Source: Xestospongia muta (lineage: Eukaryota > Porifera > Demospongiae > Haplosclerida > Petrosiidae). Taken from it: a stretch of DNA of 64,000 nt. This document shows, piece after piece, positions 1 through 10,736 of the stretch. The notes beneath the pieces were generated by a model. The model saw only the letters and a program-made list of their open reading frames with translations. It was not told the DNA's origin and ran no database searches. The translations under genes were made by a program, and so were the position numbers. Location of the stretch: NCBI GenBank assembly GCA_963693285.1, contig OY848920.1, forward strand, positions 4,229,135 through 4,293,134. The letters run 5' to 3'. Positions within the stretch are counted from its first letter, which is position 1, and every line of letters begins with the position of its first letter.

Positions 1-195
1 CAGTATGGGTTATCAGATGGTTTTTCACCAGACTTAAGGGGTGGAGTGTCTGTTGATAATCCAAATATTGATAATATTTATGTTGATGGTGTATCAATTA
101 CTTATGATGGTAATCCTTGTAAACATGTATGGACATTTGGAGTGGATCTGGTTGATAACCTTGCTAATGCCAATTGTAATAGTATATTCATATAA
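1..195 (+). CDS. 3' end of an extracellular-domain protein (partial)
   Basis: Frame 1 is open from the window edge to a TAA at 193-195, giving 64 codons. Residues such as IYVDGVSITYDGNPCKHVW followed by TFGVDL resemble a conserved stretch (YVDG-SIT-G---HIWT-A-GL) that I recall from secreted or extracellular proteins of sponges and cnidarians. The function of that family is not known to me. The start and upstream exons lie outside the window, and the last residues (NCNSIFI) look less conserved, so the exon may be spliced before the stop or the copy may be truncated. It is not related to the death-domain genes further right. The coding call is moderately safe; the family call is from memory. 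Confidence 0.5.
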   Translation, partial: QYGLSDGFSPDLRGGVSVDNPNIDNIYVDGVSITYDGNPCKHVWTFGVDLVDNLANANCNSIFI

Positions 196-1533
196 CTGTT
201 ACTGCTTTATTGTGTTCATTTAAAATAGTTGAACAATAATAGCATTATATTGTATTACTGTTTTTATTTGTGAAAAATGATAATGAGAGTCCATTAGACA
301 TTATAAAAATATGCAGTAACACAATACTAACATTTTATGTGTGAGTTAATAATAGTCTACTTTGATATGGAGGGTAGTAACTGTGATCCTAAGGGAGGCT
401 GAATGTGTGTGGGCTACCTTAGCAAAAGTGAATCCTAATGCTACTTACTTGTCCAGTATTCTAAAAAGTTTTCTTTCATTTTTTTATTATGGACGTATAA
501 AATCAATGCAATATGACAATAGTAATGAAAACAATATTGTTACTTTCAGTTTACACCAAAGAATTGACTAATCATGACTTGCTTGTTATATTTATAAGTA
601 GTTGTCTCACAATGTTTGATGACTCTCTAATCTTCAAAAAAACAGTTTAATTGTGACATTAGCATCTTTGTAACAGATATAATTGGACATGAGTGTGGTA
701 TAGCGTCAAATCATCAATGGTGGTGGAATGTGTACTCTTCACATGACTCGTGGATGTGGTGGTTCCCATTGTTATGTGATTATGTAACAGAGCAGAACTC
801 TCCAACAGTGACTTAGGGTAAATGCCATCACTTCCTTTGTAGTCAGGGTTATAAAAGTGGTTGCATCATCATTGTTATTCTAGAGTGAAGTAGTACAGTG
901 CACATACAAATTCCCTTGTTTACTGTCAGCTTTCATTCTGAGTCATGGCTGAATGCATATATTAATCCTCCAAAAGCTAATGATCTTAACTTAAGTTCAT
1001 TTTTCACAGTTAGTAGATGTAATTGTATCTTAAAAGACGTCTATTGAGGAGCAATTCTTGAAATTAAAAGATGTAGCAACTTAACAAGTTATTGACAGGA
1101 TTAACATTTTATATCCAATATTTTTAAAAATATTGACAATTTAATATCTTTATGATATTATAATCATGTTGTCTACATAAATTACCAAGATTATATAAAG
1201 TTAAGCTCATCATATTGCACTTACCCCAATGAATCTACTGCAGATAATGATTTCACTTTGATTATCAATTGTACTATTACTAATAATATTAGCAGCATGT
1301 ACATTTACATGAACAATACAGCAGGCATTCAAAACTATTTCTAAAATATATATGCAAGTATTTAAATTGGTTTAATTATTAATAAAAAGACAGGACAATC
1401 TACGAAGCATCAAGTTTGTGACATGTATAACTAGTAAGTTTGTTTAATTAAAATGATGTAACCATATACAAAACTGTTTAAATTTGAATGGAATGTATAC
1501 ATTTTAATAGGAGCAGTGTTTAGCCTGCAAGAT
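196..1533. other. No convincing gene
   Basis: AT-rich sequence with only short open frames. A tryptophan-rich frame at about 670-816 could be a remnant of the extracellular gene on its left, but no splice sites or family motif support it. Confidence 0.4.
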
Positions 1534-3681
1534 CTAGAGATATTGTTGCTCTATCTTTGATGCAAGCCTTTTATTGCAGACAATTCGAGAGTGAAGACAA
1601 GAGACAATTGTCTGCCATATGTATGGTTTAGTAGGCTTTGGGTTATTTTTCCAGAATTCAAGAACAGCATATAATCTTTGTACAATGTCATCATTGCAAA
1701 TTCGGATGGATTCCAGGCGATAGTTTGGTACTTCAAGATAAATACCGATCTCAAACCATTTATGTGATGTTTCAATTAACTCTTTTATTAGCTGTTTTGT
1801 TGTTAACTCACTGGAAGAGGATGGATAAGGAGCTAACCAGAGACTTTCAGCCTCACTAGGTGAATACCAAACAGTACGAGGACGCACTGAACAGATCACT
1901 TCTCCTTCTCTACCTATAGTAGCAATGTGTGGTTTACTGCTATCTTGACAACATTTATCAGCTCGGCAGTAGAAGGCACAATTTGGAATACTTATCTTGT
2001 ATTTCAGATTCTCAATTACTTCCTTTAAACTGTCTACAAACGTATTTCGTATTTCAGAAAGATATTTCCTGAGGTAATCTACTTCAGCTGTAGAATGGTA
2101 ATGGACTTCAAGTTGATGAAATGAATCAACTACAGTGACAGTAATACGTAGACCAGCTATTTCAAAACTCACTGCATTGTTATGAGGAGTTTTAAGAGGT
2201 AGATCAGGATCATCAACTAATAGCTTGTATCCTTTGTTTGATAGACAAACAACTAATGCACAAAACAAACCAGCAGGAACACAACCCTCATTGAAATGGT
2301 ATAGCAATGGGGTAGTAGATAGCTTATTCATGTCCTCAGGATTAAGAGGACACAAAAGAGCAGGCATAAAGAATCTATTGTCATCTAACTTTGAACAAAT
2401 GTAGAGGAATTCAAAAATGCTGGTAACCTCCACTTCTGTGAACACTCCAGGTATGTAATGCTTAGAGAAATCTTTCAAAATATGTAGTGACACAATACCC
2501 TTCTTCAACATTTCTTCATACTCCCCTCGATGTGGTGGATACATTTTTTCTGTAAGTTCAGTCACTTTGTCAAGGAGTACTTGTGGTGTAGTGAAGATTA
2601 CATCTGGTAGTAAGTTGGCATAATAAAGAATAAGATTGTACTTGGCAAGAAAGGTCAGAGCAGAACCGACTTCATCTTCATTTTCAAATTGGTATTGTTC
2701 AGCTATTTCTTTAACTTCTGCTAATGAAAAGATGCAGCGTTGCATGCTTGACTTTCTTTTTGAAGTGCTAACTCCAGTACATGCCATCTTAGTGGAATAT
2801 CAGCTTCTTCTGAGACTGATGATGCAATACACTTTCTTAGCTCACAAACTACAGGATCGTCAAATTTACTTTCTATAGCTTGCAGACCATTAACAGGATA
2901 TATACACTGTTTGAAATTAGAATCTCGAAATATCACTTGCTTCTTAGAACCAGAGAACACTTCTACTAAACTTATTTCTTTGTCCTCTATTTTTTCTTCA
3001 ATTTGTGATATTTGAAGTGCTTCCTGGTACTTATCATAGTAAGTACCAACTAAGGCTATCTGCATTTTAGCTTCTGGTGTACAATGAAGTATTCGTGCTT
3101 GTCGCTTCAAAATTTTTTGGTTAGTTAGAGCATGGCAGCCAAGGCTAAGCTGATGTCCATCGCTTGTCTCATAATTCATAAAAGGGTGATCAGATAATTT
3201 CTCTGTTAATTTGAAGACTTGGAGAATGACTGATGTATCTGGAATGAACGCTTGCAACACTTCTTGAAATTGTGGTTGGCCTCCAGAGTCAATGAAATAA
3301 ATCCACTTTTGTTTGCTATGAGAAATGGATTCTGATGCTCCTAGATGGACAATTAATTCAGAGATTGTTGCATCATCTACGTCCAAATTGGACTCTTCTT
3401 CTTTGTAAAGGTATTTCATTTTTGTAGCAATAATGTTCATTAGTAATGCCTCGTCCATCAACTGCCACTTCTCTCCATCAATGTGTCGATATCGGTCTGA
3501 ACACACAGCACGTATCGATTTTTCTGCACAACGTGTACTAGCTGATGACTTCACTGGAATACTAAGTAGAAGACATTTGAGTTGTGTCTTGCCAACACAA
3601 GGAGGACCTTGACAGAGACACTTGGTAAGACATATTCGTACTTTTTCCCTTTTCAATGCTTTCTCAACACAATATCTTCCT
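1534..3681 (-). CDS. Gene A: ROC-COR GTPase with C-terminal death domain (one frameshift)
   Basis: Large 3' exon of a ROCO-like signalling protein. In order on the minus strand: P-loop GPPCVGKT (about 3600), switch I-like STRCAE, G3 motif DSGGQ (about 3290), a G4-like GTYYDK (about 3040), a COR region (for example FMPALLCPL near 2360) and a C-terminal death domain with the usual WFEIGIYLEV / WKNNPKP / W-T-V pattern (1810-1534). The exon start is set at 3681 because ACTAG|A gives an acceptor whose phase (one base left over) matches the microexons upstream. The frame breaks once, between about 2790 and 2720, near an A5 run. The upstream frame ends in NAASFH-stop and the downstream frame resumes without loss of family residues, so a one-base indel (mutation or assembly error) is likely. 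Unlike gene C, no intron separates COR from the death domain. Confidence 0.8.
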
Positions 3682-3835
3682 CTAGTTATAATTAAATATA
3701 ATAATTTAAACATTTAGAGAATTGTGATTGCACATAATTAAATATGATATAGACATCAACATTAACCTGCTAATGCAAACATTCCCACACTAAATTAATG
3801 ATACAAATACAATCAATAAAAAATAAAACACTAAC

Positions 3836-4909
3836 TTTGATCGAGGTTGTTTCCTTTATATATAAAATAAACATATAAATATAATAAGTAAACAAACACA
3901 CTATTAATTACTAACCTTCTAAACTTGTGAAATTGTCTATAGTTAAATTGAGAATATAGTTTTATATTTAATCATTCACTAACCTTACAATATCTGGATG
4001 TTCCCTATCATAAACAATATTGTACATGTGATTTTGTATCATAGAACAACTAACTTAGCCCATTTCTCATCTCTCCTAATAGCAAATTGATCATATAAAA
4101 TTTATGTAATTTTATAAATCACTGCTAACCTTGCTAAATCTGGGTGTTCCCTATTAAAACAATGAAGTATACATGTGTATGTAAATTTGTACCATGGAAC
4201 CACTAACATTTGCCATTCCTGATTCATCCTAATAGTAAGTTGATCATATATTTTTGTTAAGTTTATATAAAATCACTGCTAAACTTGTCAACTCTGGTTG
4301 TTCTCTATGAAAACAATAATGTACATGTACATGTAAATTTGTATCAACCACTAACCTTGCCCACTCTCGACTCATTCTAAAGTGAATTTTGATCATATGA
4401 ATTTACTTAAATTTATATAAATCACTGCTAACCTTGCCAAATCTGGGTGTTCTCTTTTAAAACAATAATGTATATGTTTATATAAATTTGCATCAGAGAA
4501 CCACTAACTTCACCAACTCAAAATCCATTCTAATAGTAAATTGACTATATGAGTTCACTTAAGATTATATAAATCATTGCTAACCTTGCCCAGGCTGGGT
4601 GGTCCCTATTAAAATAATAATATACATGTACATGTAGATTTATATCATAGAACCACTAACCTTGTCCATTCCTGATCTATCCTAATAGTAAATTGATTTT
4701 AAAAGCGATATAATGAATTTATATAAATCACTTCTAACCATGCCAAATCTGGGTTATCCCTATTAAAAGTGACGATGTACACATACATTTAATCTGTATC
4801 ATAGAACCACAAACCTCACCCACTCATAATAAATTCTAAAATTGATATTGATCATATGAATTTATTAGACTTATAAATCACTGCTAACCTTGCCAAATCT
4901 GGGTGTTCT
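3836..4909 (-). CDS. Gene A: tandem array of about 15 candidate microexons
   Basis: Fifteen regularly spaced segments on the minus strand, each flanked by AG upstream and GTTAG (or GTTTG) downstream: 4909-4889, 4835-4815, 4759-4739, 4681-4661, 4605-4585, 4529-4509, 4453-4433, 4376-4356, 4304-4284, 4228-4208, 4150-4130, 4075-4055, 4004-3984, 3936-3916 and 3853-3836. All are 21 nt except the last (18 nt), and introns are about 47-62 bp. Read with one leftover base at the start, every segment is open; in the other two phases several contain stops. The peptides alternate between EHPDLA-like and MNQEWA-like hexamers, and almost every junction codon gives Arg or Lys, so the spliced product would be a basic, helical-looking 7/14-residue repeat. 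The array feeds in phase into the ROC-COR exon at 3681. The segment at 4304-4284 lacks a clean GT donor. Splicing itself is inferred. Confidence 0.6.
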
Positions 4910-6904
4910 CTATTAAAACAATGTCAATGTAAATTTGCATTAGAAAATCACTAACCCTAATAACACAATGTATAGTTATATATGTAATTTTATGTAATTT
5001 TATACTTGAATATTTGATGTTTCATTTCACTAACAATCTATCATCTGTTTGTCTATCTAACATATGTAATGATGACTGACTAAAAATACATTACATGACT
5101 AGCTAGGAATACTATAAGATTGACTAAGTAGAAAGTTAAGGCCATACTTTATGTGGTACAGTGCTACACACTTCAAGTACTTACTGACCAACTCTTCCAA
5201 TCAGCCCTGGTTTGTGTGTTAAATTAATATCATCCAAAGTAAAAATGAAGTATTATGGAATTCTTTATCTTCATTAAGAGCTTGTTCACTCTCATTTTAA
5301 ATAGTTGTCACTTTAAAATTGCAAAAACAATTAAAAAGTATATTTCTTTAAAATAAATTTCAATACAAAAAAATTACAGTATTAACATCAATTAATTATG
5401 TTTTCAAACTAATTATAAAGAATGTCTTGATTTAAGTCACTAAAACTAACCACTGAGTCAATTTCTTGTTGTAACCATTCTTGAACATAAAATGGATCAT
5501 GGAGGTATATGAATTTCTGAATACAAGGGAGCACATTAGAAGATTGATAGACAACTGACTCTTTAACCATGCTCTGTTATCATCCAAGATATGAGTCTTT
5601 GATGTAGTGTATAAGCCACAACTTTGATGTCACAGTGTGTGCTGTCCTAGATAGTTGATAGTAAAATTGATGTGTAGCAGAAAGATTGTGAGAGATAGGG
5701 CATTAATTAAGGAAAAATATAAAATTAAATTAGCCTAGTTTCATTCCCAGACCTACATCCAAGCTAAAACTAAAGTTAAGCTAATATTAGCCATATACAA
5801 TCTGCCTCTTAATAGTTGAGTGATTAAAGTTCTCTGTCAAACTTTAGAATCATGTTGAAAGTATGCTTTTTTTTGAGATCTCAATGTAATTTACTTTGAT
5901 GCTAGGCACTTATTATAGCTTGTTTATATTGCCAACTTTAAATGTTTCCACTAGGTGTAATAGTCAAGAATGTCATAAAAGATATAAAATATCAGCTGTC
6001 CAATGTAACATGAACTACTTTCAAAAAAGAGCAATGAAAGTGTTTTGTGTGATATATTGTTACAAGCTAAGAATTAATCAAGATATGGACAAAAACTCTA
6101 AAAGACAACAACTGAACAAACATACACACAATATAATAACAATATACGGGAGGTTATAATAATTATAACTACTAATTAACACTGCAATCCTCCTTACAGT
6201 TAAATAGTCAGTCTATCATGTATTAACATAACAATTATAAATACATCTCATGACTTCATACTTTACACTGATATAATATACTATATGAATAGAAGCAGTA
6301 ACATCCCAATTAAAAGTACTCACTTCCTTGTCTTCCAATGTTAATTTAAAAACTTCCTAATTATATTGATACAGTGGTGGTAAAACGAGTTTGGACACCA
6401 GTGTGTTGTTTCTTAAAACTAGTACATAAGCTTATAAAGTGACATTAATATATATAACTGATATAAATAACTTCCTAAATTTATTTGACTAACTTGCTAA
6501 TTACAATAACATGGTTCATTGTGTAATGATACAAAACAGATACAGATAGGTTATCTATCTATCATACATGTACCATTAGCAACTGATGAAGTCTTCCAAA
6601 GAGATGACACGATTTGAAATGTTAATAAATGAAAAACAAATATAGTTATATTGTCCTGCCCAAGCAGGTTTTTCCTGTGATGCTAAATAATGTTCTATAT
6701 TGACATATCAACAGAATGCAACAAGCTAGGAAGGTAATATTACCTAGAACTACTGTATGAAGGGGAAAGTATGTGTGTGTCTATGATTGCATGTGTTTAA
6801 TTAATTAGGTGTCATAAGCAGTTACATTACATAAAACATAACAGTCGATATCCTTATACAAGTATAGGGGTATAGGGTAAAAGGAGCATACATGTACAAC
6901 TGCA
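4910..6904. other. 5' flank of gene A; exons not resolved
   Basis: No long open frame. One possible upstream exon is listed separately (5451-5516). A 22-nt segment at 5206-5185 (minus) has a perfect CA|GTAAGTA donor but does not join in phase with that exon. The promoter and start codon of gene A are not identified. Confidence 0.35.
5451..5516 (-). CDS. Candidate upstream exon of gene A
   Basis: A 66-nt minus-strand segment between ATTCAG and GTTAG. Phase 0 reads KFIYLHDPFYVQEWLQQEID and two further residues, which look protein-like. Phase 2 is also open. Its join to the microexon array is unresolved, so this is a weak call. Confidence 0.25.
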
Positions 6905-9257
6905 ATATTATGTGGTGATAGGTAAATCCGTTCTGTCTGTCAGTAAACCTGATATTTTGGATGTGACAGGATGTCAGCAACTTTGTGCTGGTCAGAAATC
7001 ATCTTGTGAGGCGATTGTCAATTGTGTTAGGGAATTGTATGATTCTGAGGAAGTTGAGGGGGTCCTTTGTGTAGATGCTACTAACGCCTTTAATTCTTTG
7101 AATAGGGAGCTGGCTCTCTGCAATATTTTACATCTGTGTCCTTCCTTTGGGAGGCTGGTGACTAACACTTATCGTTTTGACTGTTCTCTTTTTATAGATG
7201 GTGATTGTATATTTTCTTGTGAAGGCACCACACAAGGAGACCCACTTGCTATGAGTATGTTTGCTGTTGCTACAGTTCCGCTGATTCAACAACTCAATGA
7301 GGTTTCACATACTACCCAACTCTGGTATGCTGATGATGCCACTGGTCTTGGCGACTTATAAGAGCTACGTTTATTGTGGGATGGGATCAGGTCATTGGGA
7401 CCTTCGTATGGTTACTATGCTAATGACAAGAAGACAGTGCTACTAGTCAAGGAAGAGCATTTTGAGAGAGCAAAGATCTGCTTTCAGGGTACAGATGTCA
7501 CTATAAGAACTGATGGCATTGTTCTCCTTGGATCACCAATTGGCATTGATTCATTTGTTGAGGAGCAGATTAAGAGAAAGGTTGACAACTGGGTAAAAGA
7601 CCTAAGGTTACTTTCTAATATCGCTGATGTTCAGCCACAAGCTGCTTTCAGTGCTTTCGGTCACGGTTTGTTTAGTCATTGGACGTATTTCTTCAGGACT
7701 TGTTCTATTTCTCCTGACCTGTTATCTCAGCTTGAGAATTGTTTCCGGAATGTCTTTATTCCTTCCTTGTCTGGGAGGTCTAGTGTGAGTGATGTTGAGA
7801 GGGAATAATTAGCTCTTCCTTACCACTATGGAGGTCTGGGTATGATCTACCCTCATTGGTTCTCTGAGCAACAGTATCAAGCTTCGAGGGCCATTACTCA
7901 GCCCTTGGTCCAGTGTTTAAGGAGTCGTTGTAAGGAACTGCCGCTTGAAGTGTTGGAGGAACAGGAAAAATTGTTCTCTAAGCTGAGAGCACAAAAAATG
8001 ACCACCAGGACTCAACAAGTGAGGGAGAGCTTACCTTCTGATTGCCAGAGATTGATGGATGTAGCCTGTGAACATGGAGCATCAATATGGCTGTCTGCAT
8101 TGCCTTTGAGAGAACATGGATTTGACCTCCATAAGGGCTCATTTAGGGATGCTTTATATATCAGATATGGCTGGAGACCATTTCTTCTCCCATCCATTTG
8201 TGTATGTGGTTCAACATTTACTGTTGACCATTCTCTCTCCTGTCCTTATGGAGGATATCCAATCCATCACCACAATGAGTTGAGAGACCTGACAGCTACT
8301 CTCCTCAAAGATGTTTGCCATAACATCTGTAGAGAACCTTCTTTACAGCCACTGTCAGGTGAATCACTGTTCTATAGAACAGCCAGCCATCAGGATGGAG
8401 CTCGGTTAGATGTTGCTGCAGATGGGTTCTGGGGGGTACCAGCACAGAGTGTTTTTTGACGTAAGGGTAGTCAACCCATTCTCTCAGACGTACGGGGACG
8501 TTCCCTTCAAGCCAGTTACAAGATGTCTGAAGATGAGAAGAAGAGAAAGTATGACCAACGAGTGCGGGAAGTTGAGTTTGGATGCTTTTTCCCGTTAATA
8601 TTCTCAACTGGAGGCGGGCTTGGTCCCATTTCATCACTTTTCTACAAGTGTATTGGGTCACTACAATTAGAGAAGCACCAGAGACCATACAGCACACCAG
8701 GGTTGTTGTAATCAGTAATTGTAATTGTAATGATTATTAATGATTACAGTATCTCAAAGTAATTGTAATGTAATTGTAATTACACTAAGTAATTGTAATC
8801 AATTAGTAATTCAGTGCATTATAGTTTAATGTGTAAAATATGTCATCATTTTTTGCTGGACAATAAATAAAAGTAAGTATGTAAATGTGAGTTTAACATT
8901 CTTTACATATTGTGCATTGCGCACTAAGCAGTCACATGACTGACAACACTACATGTGATTTGTCACTGAATGTAGCTGTATCAACTGTAGTCACACTGTG
9001 TGAAACAAATGACATGGCTGCATGCAGCAAAGGGAAAGTAATTGTAATTGTAATCATTACTTCAAAAAAATCAGTAATTTTATCATTACTTTTACTATTC
9101 AGTGAAAGTAATCAGTAATTATAATCATTATTTTTATTCTGTATAATCACAACAACCCTGCAGCACACTCATTAATTTTATCAGATGCAAGCTAGCCTTC
9201 TCTATTTTAAGATCAACAATTCACTGTCTGAGAGGGACCAGATCACAATCACCATAG
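6905..9257 (+). pseudogene. Decayed non-LTR reverse transcriptase (5'-truncated)
   Basis: Relic of a retrotransposon polymerase. Visible motifs: DATNAFNSLNR (RT palm), EGTTQGDPLA, and the catalytic-box variant WYADDA near 7325-7340. Further on come a zinc-like CVCG...DHSLSC cluster (about 8200-8240) and a GARLDVAADG / DVRVVNP stretch (8400-8480) that could be a restriction-like nuclease core. The 5' end is truncated inside the RT domain. The frame is broken by TAA stops at 7359-7361 and 7806-7808, by shifts near 8455 and 8520, and by a MITE at 8698-9160. After the MITE the same frame resumes (TLINFIRCKLAFS) and ends at a TAG at 9255-9257. The zinc cluster followed by a nuclease-like tail suggests the restriction-like-endonuclease group of non-LTR elements rather than the APE group; that assignment is inference. 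Confidence 0.85.
8698..9160. mobile_element. hAT-type MITE inside the RT relic
   Basis: 463-bp element with terminal inverted repeats CAGGGTTGTTGT / ACAACAACCCTG, flanked by a perfect 8-bp direct repeat CAGCACAC (8690-8697 and 9161-9168). Eight-base duplications with a CAGGGTTG-like end are typical of hAT elements. The interior is rich in TAATTG/GTAATTGTAAT repeats and has no transposase. Removing the element and one repeat copy restores the RT reading frame across the junction. Confidence 0.88.
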
Positions 9258-9863
9258 TCAACCAATAGTGACTTTCCTATTATAGATATTATGGAAAAAA
9301 GAGATTATTATGGAAATATTTTTAATCAGTTTTAAAATATAATATATCTCATAATAAGTAGTAATAGATTAATTTTATTGTTCTAGCACCATCATAGCTT
9401 CATGGACATCACCTCCTCTTCATCCTGCTCCTAGCCTCCTACTGACTGTCTTATTTAAACATCTAATTATCACTTGTCAAATGATAAAATTAAATTTTTT
9501 TTAAAATTATCAATCATCACTCATTTAAATATAACATAGAATGATAAATATATTACACAAATTTGTTACAACTATTAAAACACCATTACTATCAACTTAT
9601 TAGTGTACATTATTACAAGTAGTACTGATGTCTTGTTAGAGCTTTGAGTACCTACGATCACATTTGAAAAAAAATTAGTGTGCAGATTGATACATGTGTC
9701 CTTTTTAATAATGATACTACATACAGTAGTAGTTAGTAGACAGACAGTATACTCTCATCTTACTATAATTAGGTTACAGGAGTTTCCTTATTTCAATGTA
9801 GTAGTTATTGCTATCTAACTATGTCACTTACTTCCTGTATGATCTATTGATACCTTGATATTT

Positions 9864-10736
9864 AACCTCGCTGTGCGTGGGCACAAAGCGAGGGTACTGT
9901 AGTCTGTCGGTGTGTGTGTGTGTCTGCACTGCCTGTTACCTTTGAACTGCTATAATTTGGCAACCAAAGCCTTAGCAGCTACCAACGTTTAGCAATGAAT
10001 AGAAAAACATGTGGACTTTACAACAGTAGTATCAAGAACATCGTCAAGGAAAACAAAAGCTTAAAACTCGCAAAAGAATTTTCAGGCTGCACAGTCAAAG
10101 TACCGTTTCTCGAAAAGTAAAAAAATTAATGTGGAGATTTTTTTAGTATGCTATAGAGAATCTTAGATGAATACGGATCAGCAAAATAGAAGGCCGTTGA
10201 TCGAAGCAATTGTTAGAAAAGTTCTGAAAAGTGTTTTGTGGGCTTGGAGCAAGGTAACGCATTCAGGAAATGTCTCAAAGCACTGGAAAAACTGCTACTA
10301 ATAGATAATATGTTGATTTATATTTGTACTACGGGACGTTTCCAAAGAATGCTTCATTTTCAAGTTACAATAAATTTTGTATATGAAATATTGAAACATT
10401 TTAAAGCGTCATGTAAAGGCTCAGAGTAAAGTTCATCACGAATCTAGCACTTAATCTTGCTTGGAAATTGAATGATACTATTACTTACTCAGTTAGAGCT
10501 TCACAGACATGTCAATCAGAGTGCAAAGTACCCAGTAAACGACAAAGCTTTTTTTCCCTTTAATTGAAGAGAAATGCTGAGTCATCAAACAACAGTTTGT
10601 AATGTGCATCACGTGATCCATCAATAATTTGAATATCAATAATTTTTTTTGTAATGCTACCTAGTAACATCATAGCTGGGCCTAAGCTGGCATAGCATTT
10701 ACAAATAACTTAGAAACTGCAGCGAGGTTCGGCACT
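9864..10736 (+). repeat. Interspersed element, copy 1
   Basis: Begins AACCTCGCTGTGCGTGGGC and ends GCAGCGAGGTTCGGCACT, so about 10-12 bp of the ends are inverted (AACCTCGCTG / CAGCGAGGTT). The first 33 bases can also fold on themselves (CCTCGCT...AGCGAGG). A short GT run follows at about 9908-9923. Copies 2 (28036-28914) and 3 (57169-58236) share the sequence end to end. No target duplication was found, so the class is open. A short frame at 10238-10429, partly kept in copy 3, is probably not a gene. Confidence 0.8.

Noticed and set aside
2740..2770. Programmed -1 frameshift in gene A
   Set aside because: The needed direction is -1, but the local sequence has no X-XXY-YYZ heptamer in the right frame and no evident downstream structure; a simple indel is more likely.
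6905..8500. Bacterial retron, group II intron or DGR reverse transcriptase
   Set aside because: The surrounding residues match animal non-LTR elements and the host DNA is clearly intron-bearing; no retron or intron RNA structure seen.
10238..10429. 63-codon frame, with a similar 69-codon frame at 57734-57943
   Set aside because: Both lie at the same place in the repeated element; the third copy does not keep it, and there is no known motif. Treated as part of the repeat.
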